Under the pieces are notes generated by a model that did not search any database, was not told the DNA's origin, and saw nothing but the letters and a program-made list of their open reading frames with translations. A program made the position numbers and the translations under genes. This document shows positions 42,094 to 54,079 of a DNA stretch of 64,000 nucleotides, piece after piece. This DNA comes from Muraenolepis orangiensis (Eukaryota > Chordata > Actinopteri > Gadiformes > Muraenolepididae). Each line of letters starts with the position of its first letter. The first letter of the stretch is position 1. The DNA is taken from positions 6,686,915-6,750,914 of the forward strand of contig CM051006.1 of assembly GCA_027704905.1 (NCBI GenBank), given 5' to 3'.

Positions 42094-43873
42094 TATGTTA
42101 TAGCATAACAAGTCTGTCATGTTATAGCAGAACTTCTTAGATCCAGCGGCCCTGCTGTGATGTTATAGCAGAACTTCTGGGACCCAGCGGTCCTAGTGTC
42201 ATGTTATAGCAGAACTTCTTAGATCCAGTGGTCCTACTGTCATGTTATAGCAGAACTTCTTAGATCCACAACCCTACTGTCATGTAATAGCAGAACTTCT
42301 GGGATCCAGCGGTCCTACTGTCATGTTATAGCAGAACGTCTGCGACCCAGCGGTCCTGCTGTCATGTTATAGCAGAACTTCTGGGACCCAGCAGTCCTAC
42401 TGTCAGGTTATAGCAGAACTTCTTAGATCCAGCGGCCCTGCTGTGATGTTATAGCAGAACGTCTGGGACCCAGCGGTCCTAGTGTCATGTTATAGCAGAA
42501 CTTCTTAGATCCAGTGGTCCTACTGTCATGTTATAGCAGAACTTCTTAGATCCACAACCCTACTGTCATGTAATAGCAGAACTTCTGGGATCCAGCGGTC
42601 CTACTGTCATGTTATAGCAGAACTTCTGCGACCCAGCGGTCCTGCTGTCATGTTATAGCAGAACTTCTGGGACCCAGCAGTCCTACTGTCAGGTTATAGC
42701 AGAACTTCTTAGATCCAGCGGCCCTGCTGTGATGTTATAGCAGAACTTCTGGGACCCAGCGGTCCTAGTGTCATGTTATAGCAGAACTTCTTAGATCCAG
42801 TGGTCCTACTGTCATGTTATAGCAGAACTTCTTAGATCCACAACCCTACTGTCATGTAATAGCAGAACTTCTGGGATCCAGCGGTCCTACTGTCATGTTA
42901 TAGCAGAACTTCTGCGACCCAGCGGTCCTGCTGTCATGTTATAGCAGAACTTCTGGGACCCAGCAGTCCTACTGTCAGGTTATAGCAGAACTTCTTAGAT
43001 CCAGCGGCCCTGCTGTGATGTTATAGCAGAACTTCTGGGACCCAGCGGCCCTAGTGTCATGTTATAGCAGAACTTCTTAGATCCAGTGGTCCTACTGTCA
43101 TGTTATAGCAGAACGTCTTAGATCCACAACCCTACTGTCATGTAATAGCAGAACTTCTGGGATCCAGCGGTCCTACTGTCATGTTATAGCAGAACTTCTG
43201 CGACCCAGCGGTCCTGCTGTCATGTTATAGCAGAACTTCTGGGACCCAGCGGCCCTAGTGTCATGTTATAGCAGAACTTCTTAGATCCAGTGGTCCTACT
43301 GTCATGTTATAGCAGAACTTCTTAGATCCACAACCCTACTGTCATGTTATAGCAGAACTTCTGCGACCCAGCGGTCCTGCTGTCATGTTATAGCAGAACT
43401 TCTGGGACCCAGCAGTCCTACTGTCAGGTTATAGCAGAACTTCTTAGATCCAGCGGTCCTAGTGTCATGTTATAGCAGAACCTCTGGGATCTAGCGGCCC
43501 TGCTGTCATGTTATAGCAGAACTTCTTAGATCCAGCAGTCCTGCTGTCATGTTATAGCAGAACTTCAAGGACCCAGCAGTCCTACTGTCAGGTTATAGGA
43601 GAACTTCTTAGATCCAGCAGTCCTACTGTTATGTTATAGCAGAACTTCTGGGACCCAGCGGTCCTAGTGCCATGTTATAGCAGAACTTCTTAGATTTAGT
43701 GGCCCTGCTGTCATGTTATAGCAGAACTTCTTAGATTTAGTGGCCCTGCTGTCATGTTATAGCAGAACTTCTGGGACCCAGCGGTCCTAGTGTCATGTTA
43801 TAGCAGAACTTCTTCGATTTAGTGGCCCTGCTGTCATGTTATAGCAGAACTTCTGGGACCCAGCGGTCCTATC
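42094..43873. repeat. 41-bp minisatellite with 286-bp higher-order period
   Basis: About 43 tandem monomers of roughly 41 bp built on GTTATAGCAGAACTTCT plus a variable part (GGGACCCAGCGGTCCT, TAGATCCAGTGGTCCT, TAGATCCACAACCCT and others). In the first half a block of seven monomers recurs: the same variant (TCTTAGATCCAGCGGCCCTG) starts at 42135, 42421, 42707 and 42993, exactly 286 bp apart. The order decays after about 43280. The last monomer contains the left breakpoint of the tandem duplication. Confidence 0.95.
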
Positions 43874-44800
43874 GTCATTACTTGCCGATGACGCAGTTTC
43901 AAATGCCCGCTTCAGTACAAACCATCGCATTTTAGGTTTTGAAAACGATTGATTATTGATCGTTTGGAACGGTTTCTGGACAAAGACAACAGTGAATAGG
44001 CATAGAAGTACTTTATCATGAAGACCAAAGTGATATATACTGCAATTATTCATGGCGCTCACGCTCAATGCTCTTAAGTAAAACAAAGTCATCTCAAAGT
44101 CAAAGTACCCAGATGTTTTAGTGAAGCCAGGGGAGACGCTTTTGCTCGAGTTAGCTATCTAACTAATCGAGAAACCATAGCTAGCGAACCAGAAACTAAA
44201 AATGAATTAAGAAAGTAATTGTTTCGCCAACGTGAACTTGTACTTAACTGAATGTTTGTCTTCATTCCGTTATAGCGCAGGGACTCGTTGTGCTTCACCA
44301 GAGACAGACAGCCTGTGAGGGAATGTGGAGCAGCTTGAGGTCAACCGAGGCTGTCAAATGAGGCCTGGAGAGGAGAAGGCAGTGCAAATACTAGCCTTTA
44401 GTTTTGAAAATAATTAACCCTTGTCTGTGTGGTGTTCATGTTATTACATTATTTTTTTTATTTTTTTCATCAACACAGCCATCAGAATGTATGTAAAACT
44501 ACTTTTCTTTATCCCAATGGCAAGCAATAACGACAGAAATGATGGTTCATGTGCGCCATTTGCCTCTGTTTGTTCATATTTATGTTTTTTTTGTGTGATG
44601 TGTTTGTCATGTTTATCTTGAACACATATGAAAGAAACAAGTTATGTCATCACTATTGGTGTTTATTTATTTTAACATGGCATCACTTTTGATGTTTATT
44701 TCTTTTAACTTCATTTGAAATTGAACACATTAATGACAGTCTACACATTGAACAGATAGGCTATCCATGCCAGCCTATACTATCTACATGGGGCCAGATT

Positions 44801-44944
<144 letters not shown>

Positions 44945-44954
44945 CAACTTCAGG

Positions 44955-46480
44955 CTCTTCAGTTGGTGGTTCTGCGGGCCGGACAGATGGGGCACCATGC
45001 ATCCTCCTATCCTGAATCCGCCTCACACAATGGTTGCAGAAGCTAGGGTTCTTGGGATACATTGTCTTCTCTGGATGTGAGGTCTAACCAATGCCTTGTC
45101 CAGCTCCTCAAGAAAGAGCAGTCTGGGCTCAACCATCCATCCAGATGACAAAAGCAGTGTACACTGAGATAGATCTGTCGAAAGATGTTGGCAAATATCT
45201 ATCATGTGGCCAGCGTAGGGTTCTCCTTTTGTCACCAGCTATTCAAGGTTGTCCACTTCTCCTTTTGGGGTAATCTATGATTATTTCCGTTTTCTGATGC
45301 CCCTGGCCACTGATTCTCCCATCCCTATGAGAACCAAATGCTTGGTTTTCTTTGGCCCCGTAGGATGACAGGGTCATGTTGTTCCATGCATATGATAAAT
45401 CTGTATCACAGGCAGCCCAGATCTTAATTCTGTATCTTGCTGGTTTAGAGACGGTAGATGTACTGCCTTAAGAGGTACAGAGGTACATACTTATATATAC
45501 TTACACACTTACTACTAATATATACAATACTTACATACTTATACAACACATACCGTTTAGAGACGGAATGTACTGCTTAAAGAGGCAGTACATACTAATA
45601 TATACAATTCTTACATTCTAATATATGCAATACATACTTGGTATAAGCTGCTCATCAAGCATTAGGCCCAGGGTTGTAAAACAGGGGAAGGCGGACCACC
45701 ACCACTACTTGTCGCCGACACCTGAAGGCAGCTAGCTAGTTTCTCTGCCCCCCGAGCCTGAGTTGAGTCGGAGAACTCCAGACAAGGATAAAGAACCCCA
45801 AATCATGTTTGAAAATGGGTTCGGTCCATCTCCTTCCACCTCTCTCCAAAAACACGCCTATCCCTCCAAATGGGTGCAACCCAGAAGGATTTTATGGATT
45901 ATGGATAAAAAGTTTAAAAAGGAGACTGTCCTGCACATGAGCAGCCGCCATCTTTATCGGCCCCATCCTTATCACATTTGCATCCATGCTGTGTGACTCA
46001 AGTTTTCTTTTACATCCATATTTCTCCTTACTTGCTGGCTGCTGATGGGCGGGCTGTTGACAGGCTGGTCCTCTGGCTGGCTGCTGACGAGCTCATCCAG
46101 GGGATGGTCTAGGGGCATGGCTGCTGGCAGCTCCTCCTCATCCTGGAGCTGGTGATGGTCAAGCTCATCCACCTTTTTAAACTCACTGTCAGAAATGTGA
46201 TCCTCTCTCCTCTCTGTTATCAAGGTTCTGGGGAAGAACCGGCAACTGCTGCAATGATTGGTAAAAACAGGTAGCGGTTTTCGAATAGAACTCTCCCTGG
46301 TGCTGAGGACTTTCAAAGCAGCACCTTGCTGTAAAACAAGATTGAATTGATGATAGATAGAAGGCAAAGAAAAAACATGAAACACTCCGAGGGGGTGGTA
46401 CCTCTCTGCTTGACGGTCTCCTCCTCTTGGAACTATGTTGGCAGACTTTAGTGTGAAGCACAGTGGGGAAACATGCTAAC
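44955..46480 (-). pseudogene. piggyBac (PGBD4-like) transposase relic, copy A
   Basis: Minus-strand fragments of a piggyBac transposase. Near 45446-45378: KPARYRIKIWAACDTDLSYA. Next, degraded EIIIDYPKRRSGQ and KRRTLRWPHD separated by a stop. Then FLEELDKALVRPHIQRRQ with IPRTLASATIV around 45136-45023. Upstream, 46385-45972 holds an open acidic segment (EDHISDSEFKKVDELDHHQL) with a good acceptor (about 46332) and donor. A further in-frame basic exon (CQHSSKRRRPSSRE) ends near 46402. Acidic N-terminal regions are usual in piggyBac proteins. Frameshifts and stops in the catalytic region make it inactive; terminal inverted repeats were not identified. Confidence 0.7.
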
Positions 46481-46633
46481 TATGCTAAACACAAATCAGC
46501 AGTGTAGCCCCCACCTCTACCAATCTTAGTCTATATATATTTTAACCTGTGTGTGCGTGTCTCTCTCTCTCCTCATTACAATTAAATACACAATCCTGTT
46601 GCCTGGGCCTTGTGTTTCTAGCCCTTGTGATGT

Positions 46634-46634
<1 letters not shown>

Positions 46635-46713
<79 letters not shown>
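46635..46713. repeat. (CA)n microsatellite, copy A allele
   Basis: 79-bp CA tract upstream of VAMP copy A; 45 bp in copy B (60476-60520). Confidence 0.97.
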
Positions 46714-46719
<6 letters not shown>

Positions 46720-47248
46720 CAAATACAGGACAGGGAAATGAGTTGCGTTGACGCCGAGCAGGTGACTCTTTATATTGCCTCTCAGAGAGACTGCTCCCTT
46801 AGAACACAGCTCTGTTGGAAGGAAAATAATTGGCCTTTGCCCCGGCCATATCAGTTTGAGACACTGCTTGGCACATAGAATAGAGAAACATAGAGCTGAC
46901 ACACATAAGAAAACAGCCAAGGTTTCACGGTCAGTCATATGTTTCGTTTCATTGAAAGTACATTTCTGTCGAGCGTATCGGTAAAAAGGAGAAGTCTCTT
47001 TAGTGTCTTCTATGTAGTTTTTCTATGGCTGGACTGTTGGGAGCCAATGGCAGCTGAGTTTATTAATGTGTAACAACAGGAGGTAGTGCAGTGTGAGCCC
47101 TGTGAACTCACAATGTGACTCACAGAGCCACCGGGAACACAGATCAGATTCATTTGTTTACTATGCTGACGACAGTGGGACAAACCACTCTGACGATTTA
47201 TTTTGGTTTCGAAGCAGATGCCGCCTGTGTCTTATAGGAACAGCCACC

Positions 47249-48698
47249 ATGGTAAGTTTTTCATATTTTTGGCATTTCTTTACTGCTGTTTGGAGTAAAG
47301 AAATGTTGTTTGGTCTACCGTCTTATGTTTCCTCAGACATATGATAAGCAAACGGCTGTTCTTATACAGGATGTACAGGATATGTCATTGCGGTGTATGT
47401 AAGCTTGTATGTTGATACAATGAGTTGACCACAACATACAGGCACAGAGTTGATGTTATATGTCTTGTCTAAATGATACACAAACAGCTAAATCTGACAA
47501 TATCTAGTGGCTGACAAAGGCTGGTTGGGTATCAGTGTCACTGTCTTTCTACAGCATTAAGAAACAAGGACTTTAAAAAATGACTAACAAATCAAAATGA
47601 GAAACAGGGTTTACAAAAACAAGCTAAGCACAATTAAATAAAACAGCAATTAAAGAAAAATAGAGACACAATAAAAACAGGGCCTGATGCCTATTTCGTT
47701 AGATTGCCGTTTTTCTAAAGCAAGATTCTTTTCGCAGACAAGTTACCACCTGAACCGCAATAACATTAACATATCAAGTCAGAGCACATCAACCTAAGAC
47801 ATATCCTATCATAACATTAACTCTTAAAAGACCTCGATTTTATTCATTATTCATTACCCATTAGTGACATCCCAGTGGTCCGACCACTTGATCGGGGGTT
47901 GACATTCCCACTTGATATTACTATATGGTGGCCAATGAACCGGCTTTTAAAAGCTCATCACACCTGGTGGTACTGGCCCTTTAAGAAACACGTTAAAAAA
48001 AAAAAAAACACACACATGCAAGCAAAGCCTGTAAGTGCATAGGGTCTATGCTTGATATAAAGTGGCTTAACTCTATTCTTTCTTGTCGTTTTACCGTTTA
48101 CCTGTATTATTTCAGGCAAACTACAACCCTCAGACCCCTGCTACCGGCTTCTCTGCTAAGTTGGACGATGTGCAGGGTCAGCTCAATGAGATCAAAGTTA
48201 TCCTGAAAGACAACATCAACAAAGTGTTGGAGAGGAGAGACAGTTTAGATGACCTACAAGCGTCTGTGAGTATTTCTGTATACTTTTTGAGTCACATGGG
48301 GGTGGCAACCGCTAGAACTCATGAGGAATTACCTATGGTAAATGGTAATAGTAAGTAAGGGACAGCATTTATATATAGTGCTATAGCACTTTACAAGACA
48401 TGCCTCAAGTTCACCCATTCATACACACGGCCCTACATCGACAGCGGTGTCAGCAGTGCGAGGAGACATCCATACAGCCGGCAGACAGCTGCTCACTTAG
48501 GGTTTAGGTGTCTCCGTGCTCAGTCTTTCACTGACAATGACGACGTTTTGTTTTTTGCAGGCAAACACTTTCCAAAGGACGTCCACTCAAGTGGCCCAAA
48601 AGTACTGGTGGAAAAACATAAAGATGATGATCATAATCGGCGTGGTCGTGCTGATCATCGTCATCCTCATCATTCTCTTTGCTACCAAAGTCATATGA
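47249..48698 (+). CDS. vamp8: VAMP8-like R-SNARE, copy A (SNARE helix one heptad short)
   Basis: Exons 47249-47251 (ATG alone, Kozak GCCACCATGG, donor GTAAGT), 48116-48265 and 48561-48698; 96 aa. Encodes ANYNPQTPATG, an R-SNARE helix with LNEIKVILKDNINKVLER, the juxtamembrane KYWWKNIKMM and a single C-terminal membrane anchor (IIIGVVVLIIVILIILFAT), the layout of VAMP8/VAMP5. VAMPs pair with syntaxin and SNAP partners to fuse vesicles. Compared with copy B, seven residues (LMNKTDD) after the zero-layer arginine are missing and GDR is RDS. The splice sites are intact. Whether it still forms SNARE complexes is doubtful; VAMP5 is the alternative family assignment. Confidence 0.85.
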
Positions 48699-48887
48699 TG
48701 GCAAGCTTTTACTTTCTTCTCAAAAGGAAATAATTCACCAAAGGCTAATTAGGCAAGGTTCTGTAAGAATATGAACATTTATCACAACAACAATGGACTG
48801 TCCTTAACTGTTAAGGATGACAGATCAAATTTAATGTAAGCATGCCACGGCTAAAGAGATATGGAGATGTTGTTTTTGATGTCAGAG

Positions 48888-48930
<43 letters not shown>

Positions 48931-49023
48931 GGGGCGATCGCTGTACTCCAATGAACTAACTCCACACTCCCAACAGTTGATCTGTGGTGCAACATTTTGA
49001 TGATCCAAATGGACGCAACACCA

Positions 49024-49029
49024 AATAAA
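49024..49029 (+). terminator. Polyadenylation signal of VAMP copy A
   Basis: AATAAA about 325 nt after the stop codon, followed by a GT/T-rich stretch (TGTTGTATTGATTTTTTT). The opposing hnrnpd-like transcript would end close by. Confidence 0.6.
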
Positions 49030-49109
49030 TGTTGTATTGATTTTTTTTATTATGCCACATGTTATGTTTATGTCCATTCCACTGTATATAAGTAAACAAA
49101 TACTGTTTC

Positions 49110-50702
49110 AATCTGCAACAATGTATATTTTATTATAACTCCAATGAAGACTACGATGGCATGTCACTGATTTCATGTTTCCCCCCCACACAAAATCAAT
49201 ATTGAATCTGCGTAGCATATCCGACAGAAAATGCAATCGAGCACTTGTGGATGGGACAAGAATGGAAAATACAAATAAAACATATATATATATATTAAAA
49301 AGATGAGCATATCTTCTGTAGCTATTTTCGGTTCTTTTTTTTTTTTTTTCACACAAACCCAAAAACAAGTCCAAACTGTGACAAACGGAACAAAACAACA
49401 AGTCGTTTTCTTTTTTTTTTGGAGAAAAATATAAAAAAATCGACTGAAAAACTCTTTGCCTGGATTCTTGTCACTCCTCAACGGCGCACGCCATCAGATG
49501 GCGCCCCGCGACAACACAGCTTCTCTCGCCATCTGGAATCCTGGAAAAAAGAAAAAGAAACCGAGACTCAAGTCAGGCCAGGGATGAACGCAGGACAAGC
49601 AGGGCCTCAGCCACAAGCCATAGGAGCCCCCTGTATTTACCACGTACAATAATCATAAAGGAAAGAACTGAGGACCACTCTTAAAATGTTAAAATGGCTT
49701 ACGGTTTTAAACAACGTTAGTTAGTCCATAAGCTAGAAATCGAGTACAATAAATCGAAGGAGGTCAAAGGAGGCCAAAGTACTTATTGATTGATTAAAAA
49801 TACACATTTATAGAAAACATTACATGCACATTTCTGGAGGTGCAGCGGTACTTTCTAGATTCTTCCATGTTTTACATAGATTAAAACAAAAGAGAATTTG
49901 TTAGAGAAATTAACAAGGTTTAAAAGAGAGTGGGTCTTTTCCTTTTTCCTGTCAGTAACACAAAGCAAAAATACAAATACAAATACAGATACAATTACAA
50001 TTACAATGACATGAACCACTGCTTGGGTGTACACGTCCATGTACCAACCAGGATTTAGCTCACGGACCACTGGCTATTACCGCTACAAGTGGTGCTAAAT
50101 AGAGAAAGCAAGCATTTAAAAAAAGATAACATTAGGAATACATATGTTTAAAATTAAAGAGAAAAGCAACTGGAGAGTCCAAAGAATGCTGTACGTCTAG
50201 AAAAGCAAATAGTTATATAGTTAACCATTACATCTGGGAGGAAGGGATTGGCAGTAAAGGCCTGTAAAAAAAAATAACAATTACAATTGCGTATTTAATT
50301 CTCTCCTCCTTCTTTTTTTTTACATTACATACAATTAACAAAAAATAACAAAATACAAACGGCTCGAACTGGCGTCGTGAAACGTGGACGTGTTTCCCCC
50401 AGAAATTAAAAAAGAAAAAAAAAAACCCAAAAAAAGGGCATTATTTGTGGAATACTTTTAAGAGGTGCGGATACAGGGTGTAGTAAGGACCATACCAAAT
50501 GGTGGCACACGAGAGCGTACCCCGTCCGCACTGAGCGGGCACACAGAGTGTCTGGATGTGGAGCGGGATCGCCTGCAAGGAATGTCCGCTGGCAGGTACA
50601 AACAAGGTATGTGACAGTTAGCAGACAAACACACTTCTCGGGCTTCGCTTGCTTTTCACTCTTTCATTCTTTCCATCCTTAACTTTTGGCATCCACTTTA
50701 CT

Positions 50703-50733
<31 letters not shown>

Positions 50734-50741
50734 TGGTAGTG

Positions 50742-50777
<36 letters not shown>

Positions 50778-51027
50778 CGTTACCTGTTAACTTTACAGTT
50801 AAAAGAAAGACAAAAAAAAGTGCACAACGAGAGCAGCAGAAGGCCCGGCTATGTAAAAAATAAAAACTACCGTCAAGCAAAAGAATGGACAAAACCGTTA
50901 AAGATCACATGTACATGTTTTACCGTACCAAAAGAGATAAATCAAAAACAGAAGGTTGTGAAGGTTGAGGTTGGCCTGTACCTTCTTGTGACAGGTGTGT
51001 GGGCACGTGCTGCCGCCGCCGCCGCCT
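49110..51027 (-). other. hnrnpd: 3' UTR region of the hnrnpd fragment (copy A)
   Basis: Follows the TAA codon; an AATAAA on the minus strand at 49134-49129 is a candidate end, making a UTR of about 1.9 kb. Contains a (GTA)n tract at 50703-50776. HNRNPD transcripts in other vertebrates have long, alternatively spliced 3' UTRs; introns here cannot be judged. Confidence 0.5.
50703..50776. repeat. (GTA)n microsatellite
   Basis: About 24 GTA/GTG units in the putative hnrnpd 3' UTR of copy A. Confidence 0.95.
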
Positions 51028-52088
51028 TTAATACGGTTTGTAGCTGTTTTGGTGGCCACCGCGTCGCGGCGACTTGCCGTATCCGACCGCCGGATCTGTA
51101 CGGGCATCACTTTGTTTAAAGACTTCGACATCAACAAAAAGACTTGGATTTGAGGGTTTTTTCTCTCCGGGCCACGGAGGAACGCAGGGAGGAACGACTC
51201 ACTGTTGTAGTCCTCGTATCCGCCATAATAGTTGTTGTTGTTGTTGTTGTAGCCCGAGTAATCGTAGCCTCCGCCGTAGCCTCCGCCGTAGCCCTGACCG
51301 TTGTAGCTGTAGTCGCCGTAGTTTCCGTAGCCCTGGTTGCCGTAGCTACCATAGTCCTGGTCCCACTGCTGACTGGGTCCTGCAGTGAGAAGCAGCCGTC
51401 AGAAGAGGAATCTACGCACTCATATTACCATTACAAAAGTGACAATAAGGGCTTTGAATAACCCTGAATAATTGGCTTAGAATAACCCAAATAATGGCTT
51501 TGAATAACCCAAATAATGGCTTTGAATAACCCAAATAATGGCTTTGAATAACCCAAATAATGGCTTTGAATAAAACCTAAATAATGGGAAAACAAATCAT
51601 CAAATTCCATTGTGAGTGATTATTGTTAGATTAAGTTATTCTTTTTACTGACCGCCTCTGCCTCGATGCTGGGAGCCGTAGTCTCCTCTCCCGCCCCAGT
51701 GCTGCTGCTGCTGGTACTGGTACTGGTCCTTGGACATGGCCACCTTTACCTCACACTAAGCCACAGAACGACAGAAAACGTTTAACTAACAAGGTTCCAT
51801 TCTCAACTTGTGTTCTCCTATGTTACCGGGGGGGGGGGGGGGGGGTCATTCCCCTCGCTCTCTCCTAAACCGCCAACCTTACCGTCTCTTTCTTCGCTAA
51901 CGTCCAGGCACAAGAGGGCACAAAGCGGGGAGCATAAGGGGAATCGAGCGGGGTACCTTGCTGAGTCCGATGTTGTGGTACTTCTTCTCCAGGATCTGCC
52001 TGACGGTCTCGTCCTCTTTGAACGTGACGAAGCAGAAGCCTCTCCGCTTGTTCGTCTTGTTCTCCATGGGCAGCTCCACCGCCTCCAC
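51028..52088 (-). pseudogene. hnrnpd: 5'-truncated hnRNP D-like gene (last four coding exons)
   Basis: Minus-strand exons 52088-51957, 51755-51653, 51379-51203 and 51095-51028 join in phase to 159 codons plus TAA. They encode the second half of RRM2 (RNP1 motif RGFCFVTF, then KKYHNIGLSK), CEVKVAMSKDQYQYQQQQHW, an RGG/GYG-rich tail and the terminus RRGGHQNSYKPY. AMSKDQYQ and the ending favour HNRNPD over HNRNPAB. hnRNP D (AUF1) binds AU-rich RNA and controls mRNA decay and splicing. RRM1, the start of RRM2 and the promoter are missing: 221 bp upstream the intron stops at the tandem-duplication junction. No frame damage is visible. The intact gene is expected to the right of the window. Confidence 0.85.
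51440..51590. repeat. hnrnpd: 22-bp minisatellite in the hnrnpd fragment
   Basis: Five to six units of AACCCAAATAATGGCTTTGA plus AT, in the intron between exons 51653-51755 and 51203-51379. Useful as a marker when comparing with copy B beyond the window. Confidence 0.9.
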
Positions 52089-54079
52089 CTGTTTAGATGT
52101 CAGAGCGGCAGCAGCAGCACTTTAGAGGCACATGGTCTTCCTTCACTCACGGAGAACAACTTTTGTTTTCAAATGTTCTTCTTTTCTTCAAACACTGGCT
52201 AAAGCGCCCCCATTTGTTATAGTTCACTGGGGCAGGCTGACCTAGCCATCATACATGGGTCACTATAGGGTCAATTCTGAAATGGCTAATATCAACATCA
52301 CACCTGCTGGTGGCCCTGCTGTCATGTTATAGCAGAACTTCTGGGACCCAGCGGTCCTATCGTCATTACTTGCCGATGACGCAGTTTCAAATGCCCGCTT
52401 CAGTACAAACCATCGCATTTTAGGTTTTGAAAACGATTGATTATTGATCGTTTGGAACGGTTTCTGGACAAAGACAACAGTGAATAGGCATAGAAGTACT
52501 TTATCATGAAGACCAAAGTGATATATACTGCAATTATTCATGGCGCTCACGCTCAATGCTCTTAAGTAAAACAAAGTCATCTCAAAGTCAAAGTACCCAG
52601 ATGTTTTAGTGAAGCCAGGGGAGACGCTTTTGCTCGAGTTAGCTATCTAACTAATCGAGAAACCATAGCTAGCGAACCAGAAACTAAAAATGAATTAAGA
52701 AAGTAATTGTTTCGCCAACGTGAACTTGTACTTAACTGAATGTTTGTCTTCATTCCGTTATAGCGCAGGGACTCGTTGTGCTTCACCAGAGACAGACAGC
52801 CTGTGAGGGAATGTGGAGCAGCTTGAGGTCAACCGAGGCTGTCAAATGAGGCCTGGAGAGGAGAAGGCAGTGCAAATACTAGCCTTTAGTTTTGAAAATA
52901 ATTAACCCTTGTCTGTGTGGTGTTCATGTTATTACATTATTTTTTTTATTTTTTTCATCAACACAGCCATCAGAATGTATGTAAAACTACTTTTCTTTAT
53001 CCCAATGGCAAGCAATAACGACAGAAATGATGGTTCATGTGCGCCATTTGCCTCTGTTTGTTCATATTTATGTTTTTTTTGTGTGATGTGTTTGTCATGT
53101 TTATCTTGAACACATATGAAAGAAACAAGTTATGTCATCACTAGGGTTGCCACCTTTCAGAAATAGAAATAAGGAACACCCCTCACGCCGCGCGGGTGTC
53201 CGAAACTCCTGAAATGCATAGAAATATATCTATTTTTTATATGAACCAAAATGCTTTGATTTAAATAATTGACATGATTTCACATACCATAATAGCCTCT
53301 GGGCCCTGGGGTCACTTGGTGGTCAGTAAGGAAGGGGTAGTCAAGAAAGCATTTACTGTAGTCATACTTAGTTTAAAGTGCTTTATTAGCAATGAACTTG
53401 TAAACTTGTATGTTTAAATACATACTGTGCATAGGCTGAAGTAGCCTGAACCTGAGAACAGCACCTAAATTAAATAAGCTACAATAGAATGTGCTTTAAG
53501 TGTAACATTTGAACCTGAGCATAGCCATAGTAAATTAAACAAAGCCTGCCTGCATAGGGCACGTTAACTGAAACAGAACAGCACCTAAATTAAATAAGCT
53601 ACAATAGAATGTGCTTTAAGTGTAACATTTGGGAACAATTAAACTTAAGGCAGAAAACAATGAAATGAAACACACTTGTAAACTTGTTACGGGTGATTAG
53701 ACTGACCTAGGCTGAACTTGAGCATATGCTAGTCTGTATTATATGCATATAAAGTGCTGTAACAGCTGTAACAAAGCCTGCCTGAGGACTCTTTTACGAA
53801 TCATCTTAAAATGAAACACTTTTGTGAACCTGTTATGATTATCTGATTGAACAAAATGACAAATGAAAAGATTGATAACATCACTCCCTGAGCCAAGTCT
53901 GAACCTGGCCGCATACCCTCTGCTTCATAACTGGGAGCCACCAGTGGAGTCAAGATACGCCTAAAGAAAGTGCATAACATAAAACTAATAAACAGATAAA
54001 AAATAAAGTGCATAGCTTCCCTCAACTCCTTTATGTCCTTTTTTTTGTTAGAACAGGTTTAAACAGTCCCCTCTCTTCC

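Noticed and set aside
42094..43873. CRISPR-like regular array
   Set aside because: Repeats are contiguous variants of one monomer without unique spacers, in a vertebrate genome: a minisatellite.
45763..45996. 77-aa plus-strand open frame present in both duplicate copies
   Set aside because: Its conservation is explained by the recent duplication; no family resemblance, and it overlaps intron-like sequence of the piggyBac relic.
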